A stretch of 64,000 nt of DNA, taken from contig NZ_CAMLOV010000001.1 in assembly GCF_946481715.1 (NCBI RefSeq), forward strand, positions 1-64,000. The letters are read 5' to 3'. Positions 8,448 through 17,089 of this stretch are shown here, piece after piece. Origin of the DNA: an uncultured Mucilaginibacter sp. (lineage in GTDB: Bacteria; Bacteroidota; Bacteroidia; Sphingobacteriales; Sphingobacteriaceae). Position 1 is the first letter of the stretch. Every line of letters begins with the position of its first letter. The notes beneath the pieces were generated by a model. It did not search any database and had not been told where the DNA came from. It saw nothing but the letters and a program-made list of their open reading frames with translations. The position numbers were made by a program, and so were the translations under genes.

Positions 8448-11333
8448 ATGCGCAAAAACGTCCTGCTGGCTTTTATCCTGCCTTTGCTAAGTATTACCGC
8501 TTTTGCGGCAAATATTAAAAGCATTGGTGTGCCTTACGTGCAAAATTATACCAAGGCGCAATATCAGGCGGGCAACCAAAACTGGTCGATAACGCGGGAT
8601 GAGCATGGCGTAATGTATTTTGGGAATGACGAGGGCCTCCTCTCCTTCGATGGTAAATACTGGCAGCTAAACCGTATGCCCAATGGGCTTATAGTACGCT
8701 CGGTTGCTGCGGATGGTAAAGGCAAAATATACTCCGGCGGCTTCGGCGAGTTTGGCTACTGGGAAAACAAGAATGGGTTTTTAAAGTACAAGTCGCTTAT
8801 TCATCTGGTGCCCAAAGAATATCAGCCCATCAACGAGGAAACCTGGAAGATCTATATCGAGCGGGACCGGGTTATATTTCAGTCCTTTGGCTTTATATAT
8901 ATTTATGCAAACGGGCGGGTTAGCGTTATCAAAGCGCCGAAGCCATTCCTGTTCCTTTTCCGCCCCGGCGGCCGGTATTTTGTAGAAGAGGTAGACGTTG
9001 GCCTGTTCGAATTAAAAGGCGACAAGCTGAGCATCATAGCGGGTAGTAATATCCTGGGTAGCCGGGTGCTATCTGTGCTGCCTTTTCGGCAAGGCAAGTA
9101 CCTCATTGGCACCGCAAAAAACGGTTTGTTTGTTTACGATGGCAAGCAAATTACGCCATGGCAAAACCAGGCGAATGATTTCCTTAAAAATTACCAGCTA
9201 AACAATGGGGCTTTAGTATCGGGCAAATACTTCGCCTACGGCACTATTTTAAGCGGCATTGTTGTTATTGATACCGCCGGCAATGTGGTGCAGCACATCA
9301 ATAAATCCAGCGGGTTGCAAAACAACACGGTGCTTAGCCTTTATACCGATGCACAGCAAAACCTTTGGGCAGGGCTGGATAACGGCATCGACCGGATAGA
9401 ATTAAGTTCCCCGCTCTATTTTTATTTCGATAAAACCGGGCGCTTTGGTACAGTGTACTCCAGCATCATTTTCAACAATAAAATATACCTCGGCACCAAC
9501 CAGGGCTTGTTTTACAGCGATTGGATAGGCTCCGGCAGCAGGCGTTTGTTCCAATCCTTCGATTTTCAGCTCATACCCGGCTCGCAGGGGCAAGTTTGGG
9601 AACTCTCCTTACAGGATGGGCGCTTGCTATGCGGGCATAACGATGGCACTTTCCAGGTAAACGGCAGCAGCATCACCAAAATAACATCGCTCAGCGGCGG
9701 GTGGGCCCTCAAAAAATTCAACACCAACCGCCTTATACAAGGCACTTACACCGGGCTGATTATTTATCATAAAGATGCCGCCGGTAACTGGGTTTTCGAA
9801 AACAAGGTAGAAGGCTTCCGCGAGCCATCGCGTTATGTAGAACAGGATAGCAAGGGGCAAATTTGGGTGAGCCATGCTTACAAAGGCATTTATAAAGTAA
9901 CCCTTACGCCCGACTTGAAACGCGTGGCATCCCAAAAATACTATGATAAAAAATCGGGGCTGCCGGATAGTTACAACATTGGGGTTTTTAACCTGGATAA
10001 CCGTATTGTTTTCTCATCCGAGTCGGGCTTTTATGTTTACGATGATATTACCGACCGGTTTTACAAATACTCGCAGTTAAACAACAGCCTGCGCACCTTC
10101 TCCTCATCAAACAAGGTGATTGCGGCCGTGGGCAAAAAATATTGGTTCATCAACCATGGCAAAGTTGCACTTGCCGATCTTTCGGTACCGGGCAAGCTCA
10201 GTATCGATTCTAACAGGTTCAGCATGCTGGATGGGCAAATGTTGCGCAACTACGAAAATATCAACCTCATCAACAATCAAATTTACCTCATCAGTGTTGA
10301 CGACGGCTTTGTTATACTGAACGATGAGGACGCCAGGCAGCAACAACGCCAAAAACTGCCCCAGGTATTAATACGCCAGGTGGAAAACATTACGGATAAA
10401 ATCTCCGCCATCAGCAACATCGGCACGGGCAATAACAACCTCGAACTGCCTTTCAATCAAAACAATATCCGTATTTCGTACAGCTTGCCCTATTACAGGC
10501 AAGCGAAAATTAAATTCCAGTATTACCTGGATGGCTACTCGCGCCAGTGGAGCGACTGGAGCCCGCAAAGCCAGAAGGAATTTACTAACCTTAACCAAGG
10601 GACTTATAACTTTAAAGTACGCGCCAAAATAAATGATGAGAATGTATCAGAAATAACCACGCTTACCTTTAATGTACTGCCGCCATGGTACCTTGGCAAG
10701 GCGGCCCTTGTTGTATATGTATTGCTAATTATAATGGCTTATTACGTCATCAGGCATTATTACCGGCTTAAGCTAAAACGCCACCAGGCCGAGATACAGG
10801 AAAAATTACAACGCGAAAAAGAAGAATTCCTGCGCCGCGAAGCGATCACCAATGAGCAGCATATTGTTACCATAAAAAACGAACAGCTACAGGCAGACCT
10901 TGCCAGCAAAAACCGCGAATTGGCAAACAGCGCCATGAACATTGTTTATAAAAACGAACTGCTGCAAAAATTAAGCGACGAGATAAATAACTTTAAAGAT
11001 AGCGCCGGTAAAAGAATATCAGAAGACCAGCTAAAGAAGATACACAACGTAATAAACGATGGCATGAGCGATGAGCGCGACTGGAATATTTTTGAGCGCA
11101 GCTTTAACGAAGCACATGAGAACTTTTTTAAAAAATTAAAAGCAGGGCACCCCGACCTGGTACCCAACGACCTGAAACTTTGCGCTTACCTGCGCATGAA
11201 CATGAGCAGCAAAGAAATGGCATCCTTACTAAACATTTCGTTGCGCGGTGTAGAGATCAGGCGCTACAGGCTTCGTAAGAAGCTAAACCTGGAGCATGAT
11301 AAAAACCTTGTGGAGTTTCTCATCGAACTATAA
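8448..11333 (+). CDS. Membrane-spanning one-component regulator: Reg_prop propeller, Y_Y_Y, TM, coiled coil, LuxR-like HTH
   Basis: 961 residues; signal peptide ending at AFAA (about residue 20). A periplasmic beta-propeller built from two-component-regulator (Reg_prop) repeats occupies about 25-640 (for example VLSLYTDAQQNLWAGLDNGI). A Y_Y_Y domain follows at about 661-744, then one transmembrane helix at about 752-772. A cytoplasmic coiled coil (about 775-865) leads to a C-terminal helix-turn-helix of the LuxR/GerE type (about 903-955; LKLCAYLRMNMSSKEMASLL). The propeller/Y_Y_Y part is that of hybrid two-component PUL sensors, but no histidine kinase, receiver or AraC domain is present, so signal and DNA binding sit on one chain. 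It lies directly upstream of susC/susD in the same direction and probably controls them (inference). Promoter evidence is weak. The ligand is presumably a glucan fragment in the periplasm. Confidence 0.85.
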   Translation: MRKNVLLAFILPLLSITAFAANIKSIGVPYVQNYTKAQYQAGNQNWSITRDEHGVMYFGNDEGLLSFDGKYWQLNRMPNGLIVRSVAADGKGKIYSGGFGEFGYWENKNGFLKYKSLIHLVPKEYQPINEETWKIYIERDRVIFQSFGFIYIYANGRVSVIKAPKPFLFLFRPGGRYFVEEVDVGLFELKGDKLSIIAGSNILGSRVLSVLPFRQGKYLIGTAKNGLFVYDGKQITPWQNQANDFLKNYQLNNGALVSGKYFAYGTILSGIVVIDTAGNVVQHINKSSGLQNNTVLSLYTDAQQNLWAGLDNGIDRIELSSPLYFYFDKTGRFGTVYSSIIFNNKIYLGTNQGLFYSDWIGSGSRRLFQSFDFQLIPGSQGQVWELSLQDGRLLCGHNDGTFQVNGSSITKITSLSGGWALKKFNTNRLIQGTYTGLIIYHKDAAGNWVFENKVEGFREPSRYVEQDSKGQIWVSHAYKGIYKVTLTPDLKRVASQKYYDKKSGLPDSYNIGVFNLDNRIVFSSESGFYVYDDITDRFYKYSQLNNSLRTFSSSNKVIAAVGKKYWFINHGKVALADLSVPGKLSIDSNRFSMLDGQMLRNYENINLINNQIYLISVDDGFVILNDEDARQQQRQKLPQVLIRQVENITDKISAISNIGTGNNNLELPFNQNNIRISYSLPYYRQAKIKFQYYLDGYSRQWSDWSPQSQKEFTNLNQGTYNFKVRAKINDENVSEITTLTFNVLPPWYLGKAALVVYVLLIIMAYYVIRHYYRLKLKRHQAEIQEKLQREKEEFLRREAITNEQHIVTIKNEQLQADLASKNRELANSAMNIVYKNELLQKLSDEINNFKDSAGKRISEDQLKKIHNVINDGMSDERDWNIFERSFNEAHENFFKKLKAGHPDLVPNDLKLCAYLRMNMSSKEMASLLNISLRGVEIRRYRLRKKLNLEHDKNLVEFLIEL

Positions 11334-11359
11334 TACTACATCATTACCTCTCATAGCCT

Positions 11360-11414
11360 ATAGTGTACCCGGTATCCCTTTTAAGAAGTTTGTAGTATGT
11401 ACAAACTACACTAT
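11360..11414. promoter_or_regulatory. Nested inverted repeats upstream of susC (possible operator)
   Basis: Two interlocking inverted repeats share this interval. The inner one is AGTTTGTA (11387-11394) with TACAAACT (11400-11407), five bases apart. The outer one is ATAGTGTA (11360-11367) with TACACTAT (11407-11414). All arms are exact. It lies about 100 bp upstream of the predicted susC promoter and just after the HTH-regulator gene. It may be the regulator's binding site or a terminator-like fold; the lack of a GC stem and T-run argues against a terminator. Confidence 0.45.
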
Positions 11415-11512
11415 GCCAAACTTAAAATATTGGTTTTAAGCTATTTATATTTTTAATGAAATTTAGATGAGAAAGTGTTTTTGCATTGATGTAATAATGT
11501 AGAGGAACATTA

Positions 11513-11544
11513 TTTGTTAAAATTACATTAACTCCGCAATTTCG
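11513..11544 (+). promoter_or_regulatory. Probable susC promoter (TTTG-N20-cAatTTcG)
   Basis: A TTTG at 11513-11516 and, after 20 bases, CAATTTCG at 11537-11544, which matches four of the six fixed positions of TAnnTTTG. Spacing is right for the Bacteroidota sigma factor. The imperfect -7 box fits a promoter that needs activation. It lies 49 bp before the susC start. Confidence 0.45.
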
Positions 11545-11593
11545 ATGCGTCAAAAAACCAATTAATCCAAGTACTAACAAATCACTACCCACT

Positions 11594-14593
11594 ATGAAGA
11601 GAGTTTATACCATCTCGGGGTTACTTCTATTGTTTACTTTTTTTTCAACTTTCGCTGTAGCGCAAAACATTATCGTAAAAGGTAAAGTTAGCGATGCTAA
11701 AACAGGCGAGCCGCTCATCGGCGTAACAGTTGCAATACAAGGTACATCAACAGGTAGCCAAACCGATGTTAACGGCAGTTTCTCACTAAATGCCGCATCA
11801 AATGCAACCTTACAGGTATCCTATATAGGTTATACTACGCAGTCCGTCCCTGTTAACGGGCAAACCAGTATCGATATCAAATTACAGCCATCATCTACCG
11901 AATTAGCACAGGTTGTTGTAGTTGGTTACGGCACGCAACGCAAGCTGGATGTTACGGGTTCCGTAGCGTCTGTAAAAGGCGAAGAAATTTCCAAGCAACC
12001 TTCTACTAACGCCATCAGCTCTTTACAGGGTAAAGTTGCCGGCGTGCAAATTACCAACAATGGCGCTCCGGGTTCATCACCAGAGATACGCATCCGCGGG
12101 CTTGGTACTGTTTTCGGTAATGCTAACCCGCTTTATGTGGTAGATGGTGTTTGGTTTGATGATATCAGTTTCCTTAACCCGACAGACATCGAGAACATGA
12201 GCATCCTGAAAGACGCTTCGGCAGAATCTATCTATGGTGTGCGTGCAGCAAACGGTGTTGTTTTGGTAACAACCAAAAAAGGCAAAGGGGCACCAAGCAT
12301 TAGCTATAACGCTTACGGTGGCTGGCAAAAGGTTACCAATCAGCCAAAACTGGCAAACGCATCAGAATATGCGCAGCTGGTGAACGAGTTGAACGGCAGC
12401 AACACCTTTACCGACCCGGCAAGCCTTGGCGAAGGCACCAACTGGCTTAACGTTATATTACGCAACGCCTTCACCATGAAGCATGACCTAACCATTAGCG
12501 GCAGTACCGAGAAATCTACGTACAGCTTCTCTGGCGGCTACCTCAAACAACAAGGCGTGGTAGACGGCAACAACTATGACCGTGTTACCGCTCACTTACA
12601 ACAAGACGTACAAGCTACTAACTTTCTAAAAGTAGGTTATAACGCAGTACTGCAAGGCAGCAAATCGCGCGATATACCGGGTGGCATTATTTACAATGCC
12701 TACACTGCCGCGCCTGTGGTTCCTGTATTCTACTCAAATGGCAGCTATGGCGACCCTAACGACTACCCGGTAGGTAATATCCCAAGCAACCCTCGTGCTA
12801 CGCTTGATTACTTTAACCAACGCTCTAACAATTACCGCTTAACGGGTAATGTTTTTGCCGAAGTAGGGCTTGCCAAATTCCTGAAATTTAAAACAAGCTT
12901 TGGTGGCGAATTTGGCCAGGCTGAAGTGCGTGGATACAACCCGGTTTACCAGGCCACTACTACCCAGTTCAACAAGATCAGCGACCTGAGCATCTCCCGT
13001 TCTGATGTACGCAACTGGATATGGGAAAACACCCTCACATTCGATAAAACTTTTGGCAAGCACCGCTTAACCGTGCTGGCGGGTCAATCGGCTCAGCGCT
13101 ATAAATCTTATAGTATTACAGGTACCGCGCAGAACGTACCTAACAGCAGCGATGGCGACCTTTACCTTACCTTAGGCTCAAACGACGCTACCAACCCACG
13201 TACCGTTACCGACGGTGGTTCATTAGCAACCTACCAGTCGTTCTTTGGTAGGGTTAACTACGCATTTGCCGATAAATACCTGTTAAACGCTTCTTTCCGT
13301 GCAGATGGTTCATCTAAATTCATCGGCAACGAGCGTTGGGGTTACTTCCCATCGGTTGGTGCTGGCTGGGTTATCAGCAACGAAGAGTTCATGAAAGACC
13401 AAACCATTTTTGATAACTTAAAACTTCGCGGCAGCTGGGGTAAAATAGGTAACGCGTCGGTTCCGGCCAACCTGTCTGTTCTTACCATCAACAATGGCGC
13501 AAACTTTACTGCTATTTACAATGGTGTATCTGCATCAGGCGCAAACATCACCACCATTGTCCCTCCTATCACTTATTGGGAAAGAGGCGTTGGTACTGAT
13601 ATTGGCCTGGAAATGGCTTTCCTGAAAAACAAACTAACTTTTGAGGCAGATTACTACCAAAAGAAAACCGAAAGGGCTATATTCCAGATTCCTATCCTGG
13701 GCTCTATAGGTACCAGCGGTGGTACTATCTTAGGTAACCAGGCAACATTTGATAACCACGGTTTCGAGTTCTCGGCCAGCTGGAGGGATAATATCAATAA
13801 AGATTTCTCTTACTCAATTAGCGGTAACTTCAGCATCAATAATAACAAAGTAACTGCAACCGAAACCGGCGCAAACCCAATTTATGGTGGCGGCGGCGCG
13901 GCAACAGGCGGCCAGTTGGCTACCCGTACCATTGTTGGCCAGCCTATCGGCGAATTTTACGGCCTTGTGGTTGATGGCGTGTTCCAAAGTGCTGCCGAAG
14001 TTGCGTCTTCGTTGCAAAAAAATGCTAAACCCGGCGATTTCAGGTACAAAGACCTTAATGGCGATAACGTAATTGATGCAAAAGACCGTACCGTTATTGG
14101 TAACCCTAACCCTAAATACCTGTATGGCTTAAACACCAGCTTCACCTACAAACAATTTGATTTGGCGGTTGATTTGCAAGGCGTTGCCGGTGTAGACGTT
14201 TACAACGCTAACTTAGGTTACCGCTTCGGTGCCGAAAACTTCACTAAAGATTTTTACGATAACCGCTGGCATGGTGCAAGTACTTCAAATACCTATCCAT
14301 CTGCCAGCATAGGCGGCGGCGAAAACTATAAACCAAACAGTTTTTATGTTGAAAGCGGCGCGTACTTCCGTATCCGTAACTTACAGTTAGGTTACACGCT
14401 GCCGGCTTCTGTAGCTTCCAAAATGTTCATGAAAAAACTGCGTGTATTTGCAAGTGCGCAAAACGTGTATAACTCATTTAGTTACCGGGGCTTCAACCCC
14501 GAAATTGGCGGTTCGCCAACCAACGCAGGTATCGATAACGGGGCATACCCATTATATGCTACCTACAACTTTGGTGTAAACGTTACATTTTAA
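11594..14593 (+). CDS. susC: SusC/RagA family TonB-linked outer-membrane transporter
   Basis: 999 residues. A signal peptide ending at AVAQ is followed by a carboxypeptidase-like regulatory domain (about 24-105; GKVSDAKTGEPLIGVTV), the SusC signature VVVVGYGTQRK (about 108-118), a plug domain (about 118-225; SILKDASAESIYGVRAANGV) and a ~22-strand beta-barrel to the terminal aromatic NFGVNVTF. It imports oligosaccharides across the outer membrane with TonB energy, working as a pair with the SusD lipoprotein that starts 19 bp downstream. No FecR/anti-sigma-interacting N-terminal extension (STN) is present, which fits control by the upstream HTH regulator rather than by an ECF sigma. The symbol is a family name, not proof of starch specificity. 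Confidence 0.95.
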   Translation: MKRVYTISGLLLLFTFFSTFAVAQNIIVKGKVSDAKTGEPLIGVTVAIQGTSTGSQTDVNGSFSLNAASNATLQVSYIGYTTQSVPVNGQTSIDIKLQPSSTELAQVVVVGYGTQRKLDVTGSVASVKGEEISKQPSTNAISSLQGKVAGVQITNNGAPGSSPEIRIRGLGTVFGNANPLYVVDGVWFDDISFLNPTDIENMSILKDASAESIYGVRAANGVVLVTTKKGKGAPSISYNAYGGWQKVTNQPKLANASEYAQLVNELNGSNTFTDPASLGEGTNWLNVILRNAFTMKHDLTISGSTEKSTYSFSGGYLKQQGVVDGNNYDRVTAHLQQDVQATNFLKVGYNAVLQGSKSRDIPGGIIYNAYTAAPVVPVFYSNGSYGDPNDYPVGNIPSNPRATLDYFNQRSNNYRLTGNVFAEVGLAKFLKFKTSFGGEFGQAEVRGYNPVYQATTTQFNKISDLSISRSDVRNWIWENTLTFDKTFGKHRLTVLAGQSAQRYKSYSITGTAQNVPNSSDGDLYLTLGSNDATNPRTVTDGGSLATYQSFFGRVNYAFADKYLLNASFRADGSSKFIGNERWGYFPSVGAGWVISNEEFMKDQTIFDNLKLRGSWGKIGNASVPANLSVLTINNGANFTAIYNGVSASGANITTIVPPITYWERGVGTDIGLEMAFLKNKLTFEADYYQKKTERAIFQIPILGSIGTSGGTILGNQATFDNHGFEFSASWRDNINKDFSYSISGNFSINNNKVTATETGANPIYGGGGAATGGQLATRTIVGQPIGEFYGLVVDGVFQSAAEVASSLQKNAKPGDFRYKDLNGDNVIDAKDRTVIGNPNPKYLYGLNTSFTYKQFDLAVDLQGVAGVDVYNANLGYRFGAENFTKDFYDNRWHGASTSNTYPSASIGGGENYKPNSFYVESGAYFRIRNLQLGYTLPASVASKMFMKKLRVFASAQNVYNSFSYRGFNPEIGGSPTNAGIDNGAYPLYATYNFGVNVTF

Positions 14594-14612
14594 CATAAAA
14601 ATATTAAAGGAC

Positions 14613-16079
14613 ATGTTTAACAAAAACTTTAAATACGCACTGGCCTTAAGTACATGCGCAGTGCTGATGATATCGCAAGGGTGCAAGAAAAGCTTCCTGG
14701 ATGTGCCACCGCAGGCCCAACAACCCAGCGTAGAATTTTTTAAAACCCAGGATGATGCAACAAAGGCTGTAAACTCTATTTACGCCAATCTGCGCGAGTG
14801 GAAACAAACCGCCTTTGCACCTATGGCCGTAGAAAGCCTGGGCAGCGACGAAACAGAAAAAGGCAGCAGCGAAAGCGATGCTACCTACTTAAACACTTAC
14901 GACAACTTTACGGTAACGGCTACCGACGGGCAATTACAGGATTTTTGGAATGGCCAATACCAAAGCATTAACCTGTGCAACCAGGTTCTTGATAACATCC
15001 CTGCCATCACCATGGATGAAACATTGAAAACCCGTTACATTGCCGAGGCAAAGTTTGTGCGCGCCTATAACTACTTTAGGCTGGTACGGGCTTTTGGCGA
15101 TGTGGTTTTAAGGCTGCACTTACCAAAAGATGCCAGCGAATACAATCAGCCGCGTACTGCTAAAGCGCAGATATACGCTGCCATTGAGCAGGACCTTACT
15201 GATGCTGCCGGCGTATTGCCGCAATCCTACGGCCCCGCTGATATTGGCAGGGCTACCAAAGGTGCTGCATTGGCATTACACGCAAAAGTGGCCATGTACC
15301 AAAAGAAATGGGCCGATGTATTAAACTTTACCAACCAGGTAATGGGTATGGGCTACTCGCTGTACCCTAACTTTGAGCAGGAGTTCCGCATTGCGCACGA
15401 AAACAGCACCGAGTCGGTGTTCGAGATCCAGTGCCAGAGCTTACCGGGAGGCGCCGCTAACAGCCAGTACTCGCAGATACAAGGCGTACGTGGCTCATCA
15501 GGCGGTGGCTGGGGCTTTAACGTACCTACACAGGCACTGGCCGATGCTTTTGAAGCCGGCGACCCACGCAGGGACGCAACTATCATCTTCCGCGGCGAAA
15601 CCACTCCGGAAGGCGACGCAATACCTGCAACAGGAGATAACCCGCGCTACAACCAAAAATCATACGTTCCGTTCAGCGTACCATTCCTCCAAAACGAAGG
15701 CGAGGACCAAAACGTACGCGTTATACGTTATGCCGAAGTATTATTGATGAATGCCGAAGCCGCTAACGAAACCGGTAACTCCGCACAAGCAATTGCTTCG
15801 TTAGAGTTGGTAAGGGCACGGGCAAGGGGCGGCAACGCAGCTATACTGCCAAAAGTAACCACTACAGACCAGGGAGGGCTGCGCACTGCTATATGGCACG
15901 AACGCCAGGTAGAACTGGCCATGGAATTTGACCGTTATTTTGACGTAATACGCCAGGGCCGGGCTGCCGAGGTATTTGGCCCTAAAGGCTGGAAGGCCGG
16001 CAAAAACGAAGTTTGGCCGGTACCGCAAAACGAGATTGACCTGAGCGCAGGTACGCTTACACAAAACCCCGGTTATTAA
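14613..16079 (+). CDS. susD: SusD/RagB family surface glycan-binding lipoprotein
   Basis: 488 residues. Lipoprotein signal with the lipid-acceptor cysteine at about residue 24 (MISQGCKKSFLD), the usual KKSFLDVPP start of mature RagB/SusD proteins, an all-helical TPR-like body (AEAKFVRAYNYFRLVRAFGD), and the conserved ending with WHERQVELAMEFDRYFDVIR and WPVPQNEIDL. It forms the extracellular lid of the SusC transporter and binds the oligosaccharide. It is co-transcribed with susC (19-bp gap) and followed after 19 bp by the LamG lipoprotein. The glycan bound cannot be read from sequence; the enzymes downstream suggest a beta-glucan. Confidence 0.95.
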   Translation: MFNKNFKYALALSTCAVLMISQGCKKSFLDVPPQAQQPSVEFFKTQDDATKAVNSIYANLREWKQTAFAPMAVESLGSDETEKGSSESDATYLNTYDNFTVTATDGQLQDFWNGQYQSINLCNQVLDNIPAITMDETLKTRYIAEAKFVRAYNYFRLVRAFGDVVLRLHLPKDASEYNQPRTAKAQIYAAIEQDLTDAAGVLPQSYGPADIGRATKGAALALHAKVAMYQKKWADVLNFTNQVMGMGYSLYPNFEQEFRIAHENSTESVFEIQCQSLPGGAANSQYSQIQGVRGSSGGGWGFNVPTQALADAFEAGDPRRDATIIFRGETTPEGDAIPATGDNPRYNQKSYVPFSVPFLQNEGEDQNVRVIRYAEVLLMNAEAANETGNSAQAIASLELVRARARGGNAAILPKVTTTDQGGLRTAIWHERQVELAMEFDRYFDVIRQGRAAEVFGPKGWKAGKNEVWPVPQNEIDLSAGTLTQNPGY

Positions 16080-16098
16080 TTAAAACAGTAAAGGCACA

Positions 16099-17016
16099 AT
16101 GAAAAATATTACAAAAACACTTGGTACGCTACTGCTTTGCGGTACTGTTATCGGCATAGCACTTACAGGCTGCCAAAAAAAAGCCAATGATTTTCGTCCG
16201 GATAAACCAATCCCTAAAATCGATGGGTACAACAGCTCAACAGAGGTTGCCGCAGGCACCCTGGTTACTTACCTGCCGTTTAACGGGGCTGTTACCGATA
16301 GCGTAGGCGCACTTACCGGTACGGCTACTAAAATAACGTTTGATGCCGGCGTAAAAGGCTCGGGCTTTAAAGGTGCAACGGATGGCTTCCTTATATACGG
16401 AAGCGCCGGCGCAACTATCCCATCACTTCAGCAATTCACCATCGGCTTTTGGATGAATGCTCAAAAAGCCATTAAAGATGCTCCTGCGCGCGGCATATTC
16501 TCGCTCAACAACAGCAAGGATTTCTGGGGAAATATAGATATCTACCTGGATGGCTACCGCAGCCTGGACACCATGAACTTTAAGGTACACATTAACAATG
16601 ATGCCGTTAACTGGAAAGGCCAGTTTACCAACGCATTGGTGGCCAATGCATGGGACAAGTGGGTTTACATGACTGCTACCTATAACGATACTACTTCAGT
16701 ATTCAATATTTATGCAAATGGCGAGCCGCTACAGGTAAGCAGTGCGGCTAACAGTACTATGGTTGGCCCAACGCTACATGGAGACGACCCGGGCACCACC
16801 ACCACAAAGTATGGCCCGCTAAAATTTGTTAACGCAAGTGCACTGGTTATCGGCAGCTTCCAGTTTCAAACCACTCCGCCGCAAACAACCACTGCCACAG
16901 CACAGAGTTGGGCTCAGGGATTTTACGGCGGGTTGGATAACTTTCGTATTTACAGCAGGCCGCTAACGGCTAAAGAAGTAAAAGCACTTTATTTACTGGA
17001 AAAGGCCGGAAGATAA
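16099..17016 (+). CDS. LamG/concanavalin-A-like lipoprotein, probable surface glycan-binding protein
   Basis: 305 residues. A lipobox gives the modified cysteine at about residue 25 (IALTGCQKK). A short linker is followed by a concanavalin-A-like (LamG) jelly-roll at about 50-300, with LVTYLPFNGAVTDSVG at its start, FTIGFWMNAQ in the middle and the typical closing FYGGLDNFRIYSRPLTAKEV. No catalytic motif is seen. Its position as third gene after susC-susD matches the SusE/SusF-like glycan-binding slot of PULs, so a surface capture role is inferred. The 73-bp gap to the next gene contains a terminator-like hairpin, so full-length readthrough may be partial. Confidence 0.8.
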   Translation: MKNITKTLGTLLLCGTVIGIALTGCQKKANDFRPDKPIPKIDGYNSSTEVAAGTLVTYLPFNGAVTDSVGALTGTATKITFDAGVKGSGFKGATDGFLIYGSAGATIPSLQQFTIGFWMNAQKAIKDAPARGIFSLNNSKDFWGNIDIYLDGYRSLDTMNFKVHINNDAVNWKGQFTNALVANAWDKWVYMTATYNDTTSVFNIYANGEPLQVSSAANSTMVGPTLHGDDPGTTTTKYGPLKFVNASALVIGSFQFQTTPPQTTTATAQSWAQGFYGGLDNFRIYSRPLTAKEVKALYLLEKAGR

Positions 17017-17034
17017 TGGTTGATTGGTTTAGAG

Positions 17035-17063
17035 GGTTGCCCCGGTGTAAGAACCGGGCAACC
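17035..17063 (+). terminator. Terminator-like hairpin inside the PUL
   Basis: GGTTGCCC pairs with GGGCAACC (8 bp plus a further CGG/CCG with one bulge), followed by eight T. It is 19 bp past the LamG stop and 27 bp before the first glucanase gene. It probably lowers expression of the enzyme genes relative to susCD rather than blocking it entirely. Confidence 0.75.
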
Positions 17064-17089
17064 TTTTTTTTCGAATTAAAGCAGGCGTA

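Noticed and set aside
16099..17016. LamG protein as a glycoside hydrolase (GH16-like)
   Set aside because: The concanavalin-A fold is suggested, but the GH16 ExDxxE-type catalytic motif is not present.
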